In this document: piece after piece, positions 51,720 to 60,145 of the stretch | How positions within the stretch are numbered: the stretch's first letter is position 1 | How the letters are laid out: each line of letters opens with the position of its first letter | Source of the DNA: an uncultured Bacteroidales bacterium | Lineage (GTDB): Bacteria; Bacteroidota; Bacteroidia; Bacteroidales; UBA932 | DNA length: 64,000 nucleotides | Direction of reading: 5' to 3' | Assembly: GCA_934717185.1 (NCBI GenBank) | Contig: CAKUYQ010000016.1 | Location: forward strand, 5,040 to 69,039 | The notes under the pieces: generated by a model | What the model saw: the letters and a program-made list of their open reading frames with translations, nothing else | Told to the model about the DNA's origin: nothing | Database searches by the model: none | Translations under genes and position numbers: made by a program

Positions 51720-53585
51720 TTAGTTGCTTCTATTCCATTCCTCTATTAATAAGGCAACTATATCATCTACATTGTACCTGCACATACTTATAAGTTCCTC
51801 CACCGTCCCCTGTTCAACAAATTTGTCGGGAATACCCATACCTATAATCTTTACGGGTTTTCTGCATGACACATATTCGCATATTGCACCGTAGAGCCCC
51901 CCCTTAACGGTACCGTCCTCTATGGTTATTATCTTGTCGTAGCTGTTGAGGATTTTATCTACAAGTTCTGTGTCTAAGGGTTTAAGGAAGCGCATGTCGT
52001 AGTGCCCCGGGGTTATTCCCTGTGCCTTGAGCTGTTCTGTTGCTTTGGCTACCCTGTTGCCGGTTGTTCCCAACGAGAGGATTGCTATTCTGCTTCCCGA
52101 CAATATCTCGCGGCCCTTTCCCGGCTCTATAAAGGTGTATTCGTTTGGGAGCGGAAGGCCTTCGCATTTGCCTCTTGGGTATCTTATGGCGGTGGCTCCG
52201 TATTGCTCCTGAGTCGCCGAGTACATTATGTTACGCAGCTCTATCTCATTCATGGGAGCGGCTATCGTAATGTTTGGAATGGGACGTAGGTAGGCAAGAT
52301 CGAATGCGCCGTGGTGTGTTGCGCCATCCTCGCCAACCAATCCTGCCCTGTCTATGCAGAAGATTACCTTAAGGTTCTGCAGGGCTACATCGTGTACGAT
52401 GTTGTCGTATGCTCTCTGCAGGAATGTTGAGTAGATATTGCAGAACGGAAGTGCCCCTGCTGCTGCCAATCCTGCCGAAAATGTTACCGCATGCTCCTCT
52501 GCTATGCCAACGTCAAAGCTGCGGTTGGGGAACACCTTCATCATGCCTGTCATGGAGCAACCGCTTGCCATTGCCGGTGTTATTCCAACAATATTTGGAT
52601 TGGTTTCTGCTAAATCTATTATGGTGCTGCCAAAGATCTCTTGGTATTTGAGCCTGTTGTCGCTGCTTTTTACCCTTTCTCCGGTCTTAATGTCAAAGGT
52701 GCCGGGTGCGTGCCAGACGGTCTGGTTCTGCTCGGCAGGTTTGTAGCCTTTCCCTTTTATTGTGCGTACATGCAGGATTTTTGGCCCGCGTATATCCTTT
52801 ATGTTGGTGAGGGTTGTTACAAGCTGCCCTATATCGTTGCCGTCTATTGTGCCAAAGTACCTGAATCCCATGGCTTCAAAGAGGGTTCCGTTTTTAAGTA
52901 GTGCAGATTTTGTTGTAATCCAGAATTTTTGGATTAACCTGCGTACGCGCCCGTTGCCAAGCCTGTTCCAGACTTTGTTCTTTACCTTATTATATAAAGG
53001 GGAGGTGGACAGCTTCACAAGATAGTTGTGCATTGCACCTACATTCTTGTCTATTGAGATCTGGTTGTCGTTGAGGATAACTAAAATGTCTGAATTCATT
53101 GAGCCTGCATTGTTCAATGCTTCGTATGCCAAGCCTCCCGACAAAGCACCGTCTCCTATCACCGCTATTATGTGGTTATGCAGCCCCTGCAGCTGCTCCC
53201 CAACGGCAATACCAAGCGCCCCCGAAATGGAGGTTGATGTGTGTCCTGCTCCAAATGGATCGTATTCGCTCTCCGATCTTTTTGTGAAACCGCTCAGCCC
53301 GTTGAGTTTTCTGTTGTTCTTAAAGGCCTCTTTTCTGCCGGTTAGAATCTTGTGGGCGTATGCCTGATGTCCTACATCCCAGATGAGCTTGTCGTTAGGT
53401 GTATTAAAGACGTAATGTATACCCACGGCAAGTTCAACAGCACCAAGACTTGCTCCAAGATGCCCGGGATTCTTTGCGCAGCACTCTATCATATATTCTC
53501 TTATCTCATCGCACAGAATGCCGAGCTTGTCTATGCTCAGGCCTCTTATATCTTTGGGATAGTTGATATTGTCTAATAGTTTCAC
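51720..53585 (-). CDS. dxs: 1-deoxy-D-xylulose-5-phosphate synthase Dxs
   Basis: TPP enzyme joining pyruvate and glyceraldehyde 3-phosphate to give DXP, the entry to MEP isoprenoid synthesis and a PdxJ substrate. 621 residues: NPGHLGASLGAVELAVGIHY, GHQAYAHKIL, the TPP motif GDGALSGGLAYEALNNAG with NDN (LNDNQISIDKN), the catalytic Glu region VGIAEEHAVTFSAGLA, and IEDGTVKGGLYGAI. The start is GTG at 53583..53585; no in-frame ATG gives a full N terminus. Isoprenoid flow also feeds UppS at 15.3 kb. Confidence 0.96.
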   Translation of the reverse strand: MKLLDNINYPKDIRGLSIDKLGILCDEIREYMIECCAKNPGHLGASLGAVELAVGIHYVFNTPNDKLIWDVGHQAYAHKILTGRKEAFKNNRKLNGLSGFTKRSESEYDPFGAGHTSTSISGALGIAVGEQLQGLHNHIIAVIGDGALSGGLAYEALNNAGSMNSDILVILNDNQISIDKNVGAMHNYLVKLSTSPLYNKVKNKVWNRLGNGRVRRLIQKFWITTKSALLKNGTLFEAMGFRYFGTIDGNDIGQLVTTLTNIKDIRGPKILHVRTIKGKGYKPAEQNQTVWHAPGTFDIKTGERVKSSDNRLKYQEIFGSTIIDLAETNPNIVGITPAMASGCSMTGMMKVFPNRSFDVGIAEEHAVTFSAGLAAAGALPFCNIYSTFLQRAYDNIVHDVALQNLKVIFCIDRAGLVGEDGATHHGAFDLAYLRPIPNITIAAPMNEIELRNIMYSATQEQYGATAIRYPRGKCEGLPLPNEYTFIEPGKGREILSGSRIAILSLGTTGNRVAKATEQLKAQGITPGHYDMRFLKPLDTELVDKILNSYDKIITIEDGTVKGGLYGAICEYVSCRKPVKIIGMGIPDKFVEQGTVEELISMCRYNVDDIVALLIEEWNRSN

Positions 53586-53640
53586 CTCTTTTTTAAGTTT
53601 GTTGGGGGCGCAAGTTACAACTTTTTTTGACAGTTATAAT

Positions 53641-53668
53641 AAAAATGCCTAACTTGCTTGGCGTTTTT
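53641..53668 (+). terminator. Terminator-like hairpin in the dxs/MFS divergent gap
   Basis: AAAAATGCC (53641..53649) pairs with GGCGTTTTT (53660..53668), 9 bp with one T-G pair and a 10-nt loop, ending in a T-run. It lies 36 bp before the first MFS start, so it may be a leader attenuator or end an upstream short transcript. Confidence 0.5.
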
Positions 53669-53704
53669 CGTACCCTAAGGTAGAAATTATTAAATTATAC
53701 AATA

Positions 53705-55126
53705 GTGAATAATACAATCAAAACTTTAAAGGATTCGGCGGCTATGAGGTGGACCGCCTTGGTGTTGCTTGCAATGGCAATGTTCTTTGGGTATATCTTT
53801 ATGGATATACTGTCGCCTCTAATGAGTATGTTACAGGATTATAGGGGTTGGGATCCAACTGCTTACGGCAGATACGCCGGTTCCGAGACCTTCCTTAACG
53901 TATTTGTCTTCTTCCTCATATTTGCAGGTATTATCTTGGATAAGATGGGGGTAAGGTTTACAGCTATTTTGTCGGGAGCTGTAATGGTAGCGGGTGCTTC
54001 TATAAACTACTTGGCTGTTTCAGACGCTTTTGTGGGCAGCTCCATAGAGGCTTTCTTTACAAATAACCTTAATATTCCGGAGCAGTGGTGGAATATAACA
54101 CCGTTCTATGCAGGTATGCCCGCTTCTGCCAAATGCTCGGCTATAGGCTTTATGATTTTTGGCTGTGGCGTTGAGATGGCAGGTATAACGGTTTCACGCG
54201 GAATTGTAAAATGGTTTAAGGGAAAAGAGATGGCGCTTGCAATGGGTTGCGAGATGGCGTTGGCAAGAGTTGGTGTTGCCGTGGTGATGGTTGGTTCTCC
54301 ATTTGTAGCATCAAAGATTGGGGCTGTTCCAAGTGTTTCAAGGCCGGTTCTGTTTGCCGTTATACTTCTTATTATAGGCCTTATCTCATTTATCGCATAC
54401 GCGTTCATGGATAAGAAACTTGAGAAACAGATGGGCGAGAGCGGAGAGGAGAAGGATGATCCGTTTAAGTTGTCTGATCTTAAATATCTGTTTGGTAGCA
54501 AGGTCTTCTGGCTTGTGGCTATCTTGTGCGTGCTATATTATTCTGCAATATTCCCGTTCCAAAAGTATGCGATAAATATGTTGCAGTGTAATCTTGGGCT
54601 TTCTGCAGAGACAGCCGGCCTTATATTCTTCTGGTTCCCTATTGGAGCGGCTGCAATCACACCGTTCTTGGGTAATTTCTTGGATAAGAAGGGTAAGGGT
54701 GCAACAATGCTTATATACGGTGCACTTCTTATGATATTGTGCCATCTTACATTTGCATTTATACTTCCTGCAACCAAGTCTGTTGTAGTTGCGGTTATAG
54801 GAATTGTGCTGTTGGGCATATCGTTCTCGTTGGTTCCGGCCTCTTTGTGGCCATCTGTTCCTAAGCTTGTGGACGAGAAGCTGTTGGGTTCTGCATATGC
54901 AGTTATTTTCTGGATTCAGAATATAGGTCTGTATCTGTTCCCTATGATTATAGGTATGGTTATCTCTGCAACCAATCCCGGTGTTACAGATCCTTTGAAA
55001 TACAATTATACTGTTCCTATGGTGGTGTTTGCATCTCTTGGAGTACTTGCCCTTGTATTCGGGTTGTGGCTTAAGGCTCTTGATGCAAAGAAACATTACG
55101 GTTTGGAGCAGCCTAACATCAAATAA
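53705..55126 (+). CDS. MFS transporter, tandem copy 1 (GTG start)
   Basis: A 473-residue inner-membrane transporter with twelve hydrophobic segments. The GTG at 53705 is chosen because MNNTIKTLKDS aligns with MNKAIKTLKDS at the start of copy 2. The loop motif ILDKMGVRFTA after TM2 corresponds to MFS motif A; VSRGIVKWFKGKEMALAMGC is shared with copy 2. A periplasmic insert (about 100-140, with NNLNIPEQWWNITPFYAGMP) is not in copy 2. Overall it resembles the MFSD1-like/oxalate-formate-like branch; the substrate is unknown. Confidence 0.88.
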   Translation: MNNTIKTLKDSAAMRWTALVLLAMAMFFGYIFMDILSPLMSMLQDYRGWDPTAYGRYAGSETFLNVFVFFLIFAGIILDKMGVRFTAILSGAVMVAGASINYLAVSDAFVGSSIEAFFTNNLNIPEQWWNITPFYAGMPASAKCSAIGFMIFGCGVEMAGITVSRGIVKWFKGKEMALAMGCEMALARVGVAVVMVGSPFVASKIGAVPSVSRPVLFAVILLIIGLISFIAYAFMDKKLEKQMGESGEEKDDPFKLSDLKYLFGSKVFWLVAILCVLYYSAIFPFQKYAINMLQCNLGLSAETAGLIFFWFPIGAAAITPFLGNFLDKKGKGATMLIYGALLMILCHLTFAFILPATKSVVVAVIGIVLLGISFSLVPASLWPSVPKLVDEKLLGSAYAVIFWIQNIGLYLFPMIIGMVISATNPGVTDPLKYNYTVPMVVFASLGVLALVFGLWLKALDAKKHYGLEQPNIK

Positions 55127-55171
55127 TAAAGTGGAATTCAATTTTAATTACTAATACTTACCTAAAATTTT

Positions 55172-56557
55172 ATGAATAAGGCGATAAAAACCTTGAAAGA
55201 CAGTAAGACAGCTTGCTGGATAGCCTTGGCACTGTTGGTTGTGCCAATGTTTGCATCCTATTTCTTTGACGATATGTTCTCAACCATATCGCACATTTTT
55301 AAAAATCCAAATTTGTTAGAGTTAGGTTGGAACTCGGGTGAATACGGCTTCTATGCCGGTGGATATTCATTCTTGTGCGTTTGGGGCGGACTTATAATAT
55401 GCGGTATGCTGTTGGATAAATGGGGCGTAAGGGTAACAGGCTCTATTTTCGTTGGATTGATGGTTGTTGGTGCAGCATTGGTATCGTTTGCCATATCTGC
55501 CGGATTTGAACCAAAAACCTCTCTCGCGGTTGCATATACAGGATGTATGATATTCGGATTGGGAAGTGAGATTGCAGGTGTGGCTGTGACCCGTTCAATT
55601 GCCAAATGGTTTAAAGGAAAAAATATGGCTTTGGCAATGGGCTTGCAGCTTGCTATTGCCAGATTGGGAACTGCGTTGGCATTCTTCCTATCACCTATAC
55701 TTGTAACAATGAAGGCACAGGGCGAGATCTATCACCTTACAGATACCAATAAACCTGCATTGTTTGGCCTTATGCTATTGTTCTTAGGTGCTATCCTTTG
55801 GGCAATATTTGTTGCAATGGATGCTAAATTTGACAGACAGCTTGGTACAACAGACAAAGTTGTAACATCTGAGGAGGATAAATTCAAATTTTCAGACATA
55901 TTCAGGGTACTTGGTAACAAGCATTTTATTTTAGTGTCACTGCTTTGCGTATTCTTCTACTGCTGTATTATCTCATTCAAGAAGTTTGGAACATCTATCC
56001 TTATCCCAAGATTCGGTATTGACGTAGATACTGCAAAGTGGATGGTTACAATGATACCTTTCTTTACAGTTATATTTACTCCGTTGTTCGGTACATTGGT
56101 AGACAAGATTGGAAAAGGTACAAGATGGATGATAATAGGTTCTGTACTGGTATTGACATCGCATCTTATCATTGCATTTGCACCAAGTGTAACTTACTTT
56201 GGATATATAGGCATTGCATTGTTGGGCGTTGGTTATTCATTAGTTCCTGCTGCCATGTGGCCATCTGTTCCTAAAATTATCCCTGAGAAGAATTTGGGAA
56301 CAGCCTACTCTCTTATCTATTGGATTCAGAATATGGGTATGCTTATAGTGCCTATTTTTGTTGGATTGATATTCAATAAATATATTACAGCCGATGAAGG
56401 CGATGCCATGAGAATCGCTCAGGAGCAGACTGCTGCGGTAGGAGCAGAGTATATATTTATAGGTCTTGGCATTGTGGCTGTTGTGGTATCTCTACTGTTT
56501 GCTGCCTCTTCCAAGAAGAATCCTCAGTTGGAATTGGATATGCCTAACAAGAAGTAA
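55172..56557 (+). CDS. MFS transporter, tandem copy 2
   Basis: A 461-residue paralogue of the preceding gene, 45 bp downstream. Shared blocks include LDKWGVRVTGSIFVGLMVVG, VTRSIAKWFKGKNMALAMGL, LLGVGYSLVPAAMWPSVPK and IYWIQNMGM. The two presumably arose by duplication and may form a co-expressed pair with different substrates. It is followed by hairpins including a strong terminator. No enzyme gene accompanies them. Confidence 0.9.
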   Translation: MNKAIKTLKDSKTACWIALALLVVPMFASYFFDDMFSTISHIFKNPNLLELGWNSGEYGFYAGGYSFLCVWGGLIICGMLLDKWGVRVTGSIFVGLMVVGAALVSFAISAGFEPKTSLAVAYTGCMIFGLGSEIAGVAVTRSIAKWFKGKNMALAMGLQLAIARLGTALAFFLSPILVTMKAQGEIYHLTDTNKPALFGLMLLFLGAILWAIFVAMDAKFDRQLGTTDKVVTSEEDKFKFSDIFRVLGNKHFILVSLLCVFFYCCIISFKKFGTSILIPRFGIDVDTAKWMVTMIPFFTVIFTPLFGTLVDKIGKGTRWMIIGSVLVLTSHLIIAFAPSVTYFGYIGIALLGVGYSLVPAAMWPSVPKIIPEKNLGTAYSLIYWIQNMGMLIVPIFVGLIFNKYITADEGDAMRIAQEQTAAVGAEYIFIGLGIVAVVVSLLFAASSKKNPQLELDMPNKK

Positions 56558-56565
56558 AAAATGGT

Positions 56566-56650
56566 GTTGTCTTAAGAGACAACCTAAAAGCAGGTCCTGC
56601 ATTTGCAAGACAATAATAAGGGTGGCTCGTTTGAGCCACCCTGTTTTTTT
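56566..56650 (+). terminator. Terminator(s) after the MFS pair
   Basis: A 7-bp hairpin GTTGTCT-TAAG-AGACAAC (56566..56583) comes first. The main terminator is GGGTGGCTC (56620..56628) with GAGCCACCC (56633..56641), loop GTTT, followed by TGTTTTTTT. The core GGTGGCTCGTTTGAG is repeated in the purA terminator at 61860..61874. Confidence 0.93.
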
Positions 56651-56725
56651 GACTTCTCGCATTTTACAGCTATCTTTACAGAGATTACAAAACTGCTTTA
56701 GGAATAAATATACCGCTTTAGAAAA

Positions 56726-59700
56726 ATGGAACTTGAAATCTGCGCATACTCCATAGAATCTTGCCGTAATGCAAGAGAAGCTGGAGCCAACAGAGTAGAG
56801 CTCTGCTCATCACCCCAAGAAGGTGGAACCACCCCATCCATGGGGATGATTGCTGCTGCATCAAAATTATTGAAGAGGCAAACGGAATTCCAAGGAGATA
56901 AACCTTTGGAACTATATGTTATGATAAGACCGCGCGGAGGAGACTTTGTATATACAGATGAGGAGTTTGATGTAATGCAGAGAGACATCTCTGCTATTGG
57001 AGAATCCGGCATAGCTGTAGACGGTGTGGTTTTTGGCATTCTCACGCAAGACGGCCATATAGATATTGAGCGGAACAGACAGCTTGTAGAATTAGCCGGC
57101 AAATATAATCTTAAAGTCACATTCCACAGAGCAGCAGACAGATGCACCTCTGCACCGGAGCAGATAGTTGAGGATATTATAGAAACAGGTGCATACCGCA
57201 TATTAACATCGGGGCAGAAACCAACAGCCGAGGAGGGTATAGATAATATAAGGTGTATGGCAAAGGCAGCTGCAGGCAGAATAAAAATAATGTGCGGCAG
57301 CGGGGTGACAGAGAAAAATGCTTCACTCTTAAAAGAGTGTGGTGTTGATGCGGAACATGCAACAGCCAAAAACTTCCGTACAAGCAACGCCTGCAATATA
57401 ATGAATGAGACAGATACAATAATGTATTCAGATAAAACAAAAATTATGAACATATTAAAAGAACTTAAACTAATTGTTCTGTTTGCTCTGCTGCCAATTC
57501 TATCATGCACAGTAACAGAAAAGGATTACCGCTATTGCAAGGAGATACAGGAGAATCCAAACCTCTCAAAAGAGGAGAAGGAGGCGCTCGACTTTATCTA
57601 CAGATATTCTCCGTTAGAGGATATAACAGAGTATGGGCCGAATTTCTGGATTGCCAATGTCAAACAGACTTTTAAAGTTAGGGAGTCCACCCCATGGGGT
57701 AATACTATTCCCCACAATATTTTCAGACACTATGTCCTTCCCATAAGGGTAAACAATGAGGCTGTGGACTCTGCTCGGATAGTCTTTTGGAAAGAACTTG
57801 AGCCACGAATAGCAAACTGTAAGACTATGGAGGAGGCTGCCCTTGCTGTTAACCATTGGTGTCACGAAAAAGCCAACTATCAGCCTACAAATGCAAGGAC
57901 TTGCAGCCCTACTGCCATGATATTAAGGACATACGGCAGATGTGGCGAGGAGTCTGTATTTGCTGTTGCAGCACTAAGAGCCGCAGGACTTCCTGCCCGG
58001 CAGATCTATACCCCGCGCTGGGCGCACTGCGATGATAACCATGCTTGGATTGAGGTTTGGATAGATGGGCAGTGGAAATATCTTGGCGCTTGCGAGCCGG
58101 AGCCTGCACTTAACATGGCCTGGTTTACATTCCCTGCCAGCAGAGGTCTGTTCATGCAGACAAGGGTGTTTGGTAAATATACAGGTGATGAGGAGGTTGT
58201 GAAAGAGGGTGATCTGGTGACATATATAAATGCAACCCCTACATACGCAGAAACGTCTAAACCTGTCATAAAGGTGACAGATGCCAACGGCAAACCTGTG
58301 GAGGGGGCAACTGTCGATTACAGAGTATATAACTATTCGGAACTATTCCCTGTTGCAACGCTTAAGACAGACAAGAAAGGGGAGTGTTCATTGACAATAG
58401 GTAATGGAGATTGGGTTATATGGGCGAGCAAAGGGGGGCTTTATAACTATGTAAAGGTAAATCCTGCCGGTAAAGATGTGATTACTGTAGTAATTGATAA
58501 GGATAACAGTAACTTTATAACAGATACGCTTTCCATTGTACCTCCTGCCGGACGTGCATTTGCTTTGAGCGTAAGCGAAAAGGAGAGGGAGGCAAATGAT
58601 CGTATGCTTGTCGCAGAGGATTCTATTAGGGCGGCATATGCAGCTACATTTTTAGGCAAAGACGAGACATTCGGCTGGGGTGGCTGCCTTGGTTTTTACA
58701 ATGACAAAAAAGAGCGTTTGTGGAATATAGTTAAAAATTCATACGGAAATTACGGACAGATAATAGATTTCTATAATGAAACCTATAACGACAAGATACT
58801 TCCCGATAACAGGACAGTTATAGCGCTGGCACTGCTTGAAGCATTGGAGGAGAAGGATCTTCAGGATCTTAAGGGGGATATGCTCTTCTCACATCTTCAT
58901 GCGGCATTCGCTAACGGTAAAGAAAATTCTTTAATTGCAGCACTATACAACAAAGATGATTTGCAGGGAAGCGACATGGCTATAAAATATATCATATCTC
59001 CACGAATAAGCACAGAGAGCCTTACACAATGGAGAGGAAAGATATACAATTGGCTATCTTCCAACAAATTACTTTTATCCGGGGTAAAAGACAATAATGC
59101 ACTTGCCCGGTCTGTAATGGATTTTGTAAAGACTAATGTCATTATTGATCCAACAACAGGGCGCGGCGATGTACACTTGTCACCTGCAAGTATGCTTAAA
59201 AGGATGAGAGGGGAGAAGAGATCTGCAGATATTTTTTTGGTTGCATGTTTAAGGACGGCATGTATTCCTGCAAGACTGAACCCAATAGACGGCAAGCCTC
59301 AATACTTTGCAGATGATTGGATTACCTGCGACATATTCGCAGAAACTTCCGTAGCACAGAATTCAAGCGCATCTTCACAGAAGTATGGATGGCTGTCATT
59401 AAAATGCAATGGTGATAATCCGTTGTACTACATAAACTTCACTGTTTCAAAAATGGAAAAAGGACGCCCTTGGCTAAGGGATCTAGGAAGCTCTGCAGAG
59501 GGTGATATGGGCCCGGGTATGAGACTCAACTCTATTTTTGCATCACCTGTAAAGTTGGAAGCCGGTACATATCTGCTGACTACGGGCAACCGTAAAAGCG
59601 ACGGCAGTGTTAAATGCCAACTTAAAATGTTTGAGATAAAGGCAGACGATACAACTGCGTTCTATTTTGAACTGCCTGCAATGGAGGAGACCTTTACACC

Positions 59701-60145
59701 GCTTGCAACTATTCCACAATTGGCCGATTATCTTCCTCTTCCTAACAACAACTACACAGCTGTAGCCATCATATCATCTTCAAATGAGCCTACAAACCAC
59801 ATGATTAGGGATATAAGTGCAATGGCAGGAGATTTTGAAAAATATCCCGTAGAGTTCAGCTTCCTTCTTAGGAACGATATGGAATTTAAACAGTTTGTTT
59901 CCGGCAACAAGCGCCCACTTCCACAGAATCTTACGCTTAAGGTAGACAAGGGGCAAAAAGTTGAATCACTTATAACATCTGCTCTTGCTGAAGCGGGACT
60001 GATGCCGGCAGATGGAGAGGCTCAATTGCCGCTGCTTGTTATGGTAAACAAAAAAGGAGAAGTGGTTTACTTCTCCTCCGGATATAGGATTGGAACAGGT
60101 TACCAGATCTCAAAATATCTTGTTTCTACAGGAACAAATGAATAG
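56726..60145 (+). CDS. CutC-like TIM barrel joined in frame to a transglutaminase-type lipoprotein
   Basis: One open frame of 1139 codons. Residues 1-215 are CutC-like (EICAYSIESCRNAREAGANR, RPRGGDF, LTSGQKPTAEEG, CGSGVTEKNA) but the last helix of CutC is missing. At residue 241 (ATG 57446) a complete lipoprotein signal begins, MNILKELKLIVLFALLPILS with Cys 261. The rest (about 899 aa) has a transglutaminase domain (Cys 406 in GRCGEES, His 439 in NHAWIEVW, GACEPEP), an Ig-like domain (about 512-590), a second transglutaminase-like segment (about 795-875) lacking the Cys, and a C-terminal region. Translation from 57446 as a separate lipoprotein is likely. The 3' end overlaps the fucosidase gene. 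Confidence 0.8.
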   Translation: MELEICAYSIESCRNAREAGANRVELCSSPQEGGTTPSMGMIAAASKLLKRQTEFQGDKPLELYVMIRPRGGDFVYTDEEFDVMQRDISAIGESGIAVDGVVFGILTQDGHIDIERNRQLVELAGKYNLKVTFHRAADRCTSAPEQIVEDIIETGAYRILTSGQKPTAEEGIDNIRCMAKAAAGRIKIMCGSGVTEKNASLLKECGVDAEHATAKNFRTSNACNIMNETDTIMYSDKTKIMNILKELKLIVLFALLPILSCTVTEKDYRYCKEIQENPNLSKEEKEALDFIYRYSPLEDITEYGPNFWIANVKQTFKVRESTPWGNTIPHNIFRHYVLPIRVNNEAVDSARIVFWKELEPRIANCKTMEEAALAVNHWCHEKANYQPTNARTCSPTAMILRTYGRCGEESVFAVAALRAAGLPARQIYTPRWAHCDDNHAWIEVWIDGQWKYLGACEPEPALNMAWFTFPASRGLFMQTRVFGKYTGDEEVVKEGDLVTYINATPTYAETSKPVIKVTDANGKPVEGATVDYRVYNYSELFPVATLKTDKKGECSLTIGNGDWVIWASKGGLYNYVKVNPAGKDVITVVIDKDNSNFITDTLSIVPPAGRAFALSVSEKEREANDRMLVAEDSIRAAYAATFLGKDETFGWGGCLGFYNDKKERLWNIVKNSYGNYGQIIDFYNETYNDKILPDNRTVIALALLEALEEKDLQDLKGDMLFSHLHAAFANGKENSLIAALYNKDDLQGSDMAIKYIISPRISTESLTQWRGKIYNWLSSNKLLLSGVKDNNALARSVMDFVKTNVIIDPTTGRGDVHLSPASMLKRMRGEKRSADIFLVACLRTACIPARLNPIDGKPQYFADDWITCDIFAETSVAQNSSASSQKYGWLSLKCNGDNPLYYINFTVSKMEKGRPWLRDLGSSAEGDMGPGMRLNSIFASPVKLEAGTYLLTTGNRKSDGSVKCQLKMFEIKADDTTAFYFELPAMEETFTPLATIPQLADYLPLPNNNYTAVAIISSSNEPTNHMIRDISAMAGDFEKYPVEFSFLLRNDMEFKQFVSGNKRPLPQNLTLKVDKGQKVESLITSALAEAGLMPADGEAQLPLLVMVNKKGEVVYFSSGYRIGTGYQISKYLVSTGTNE

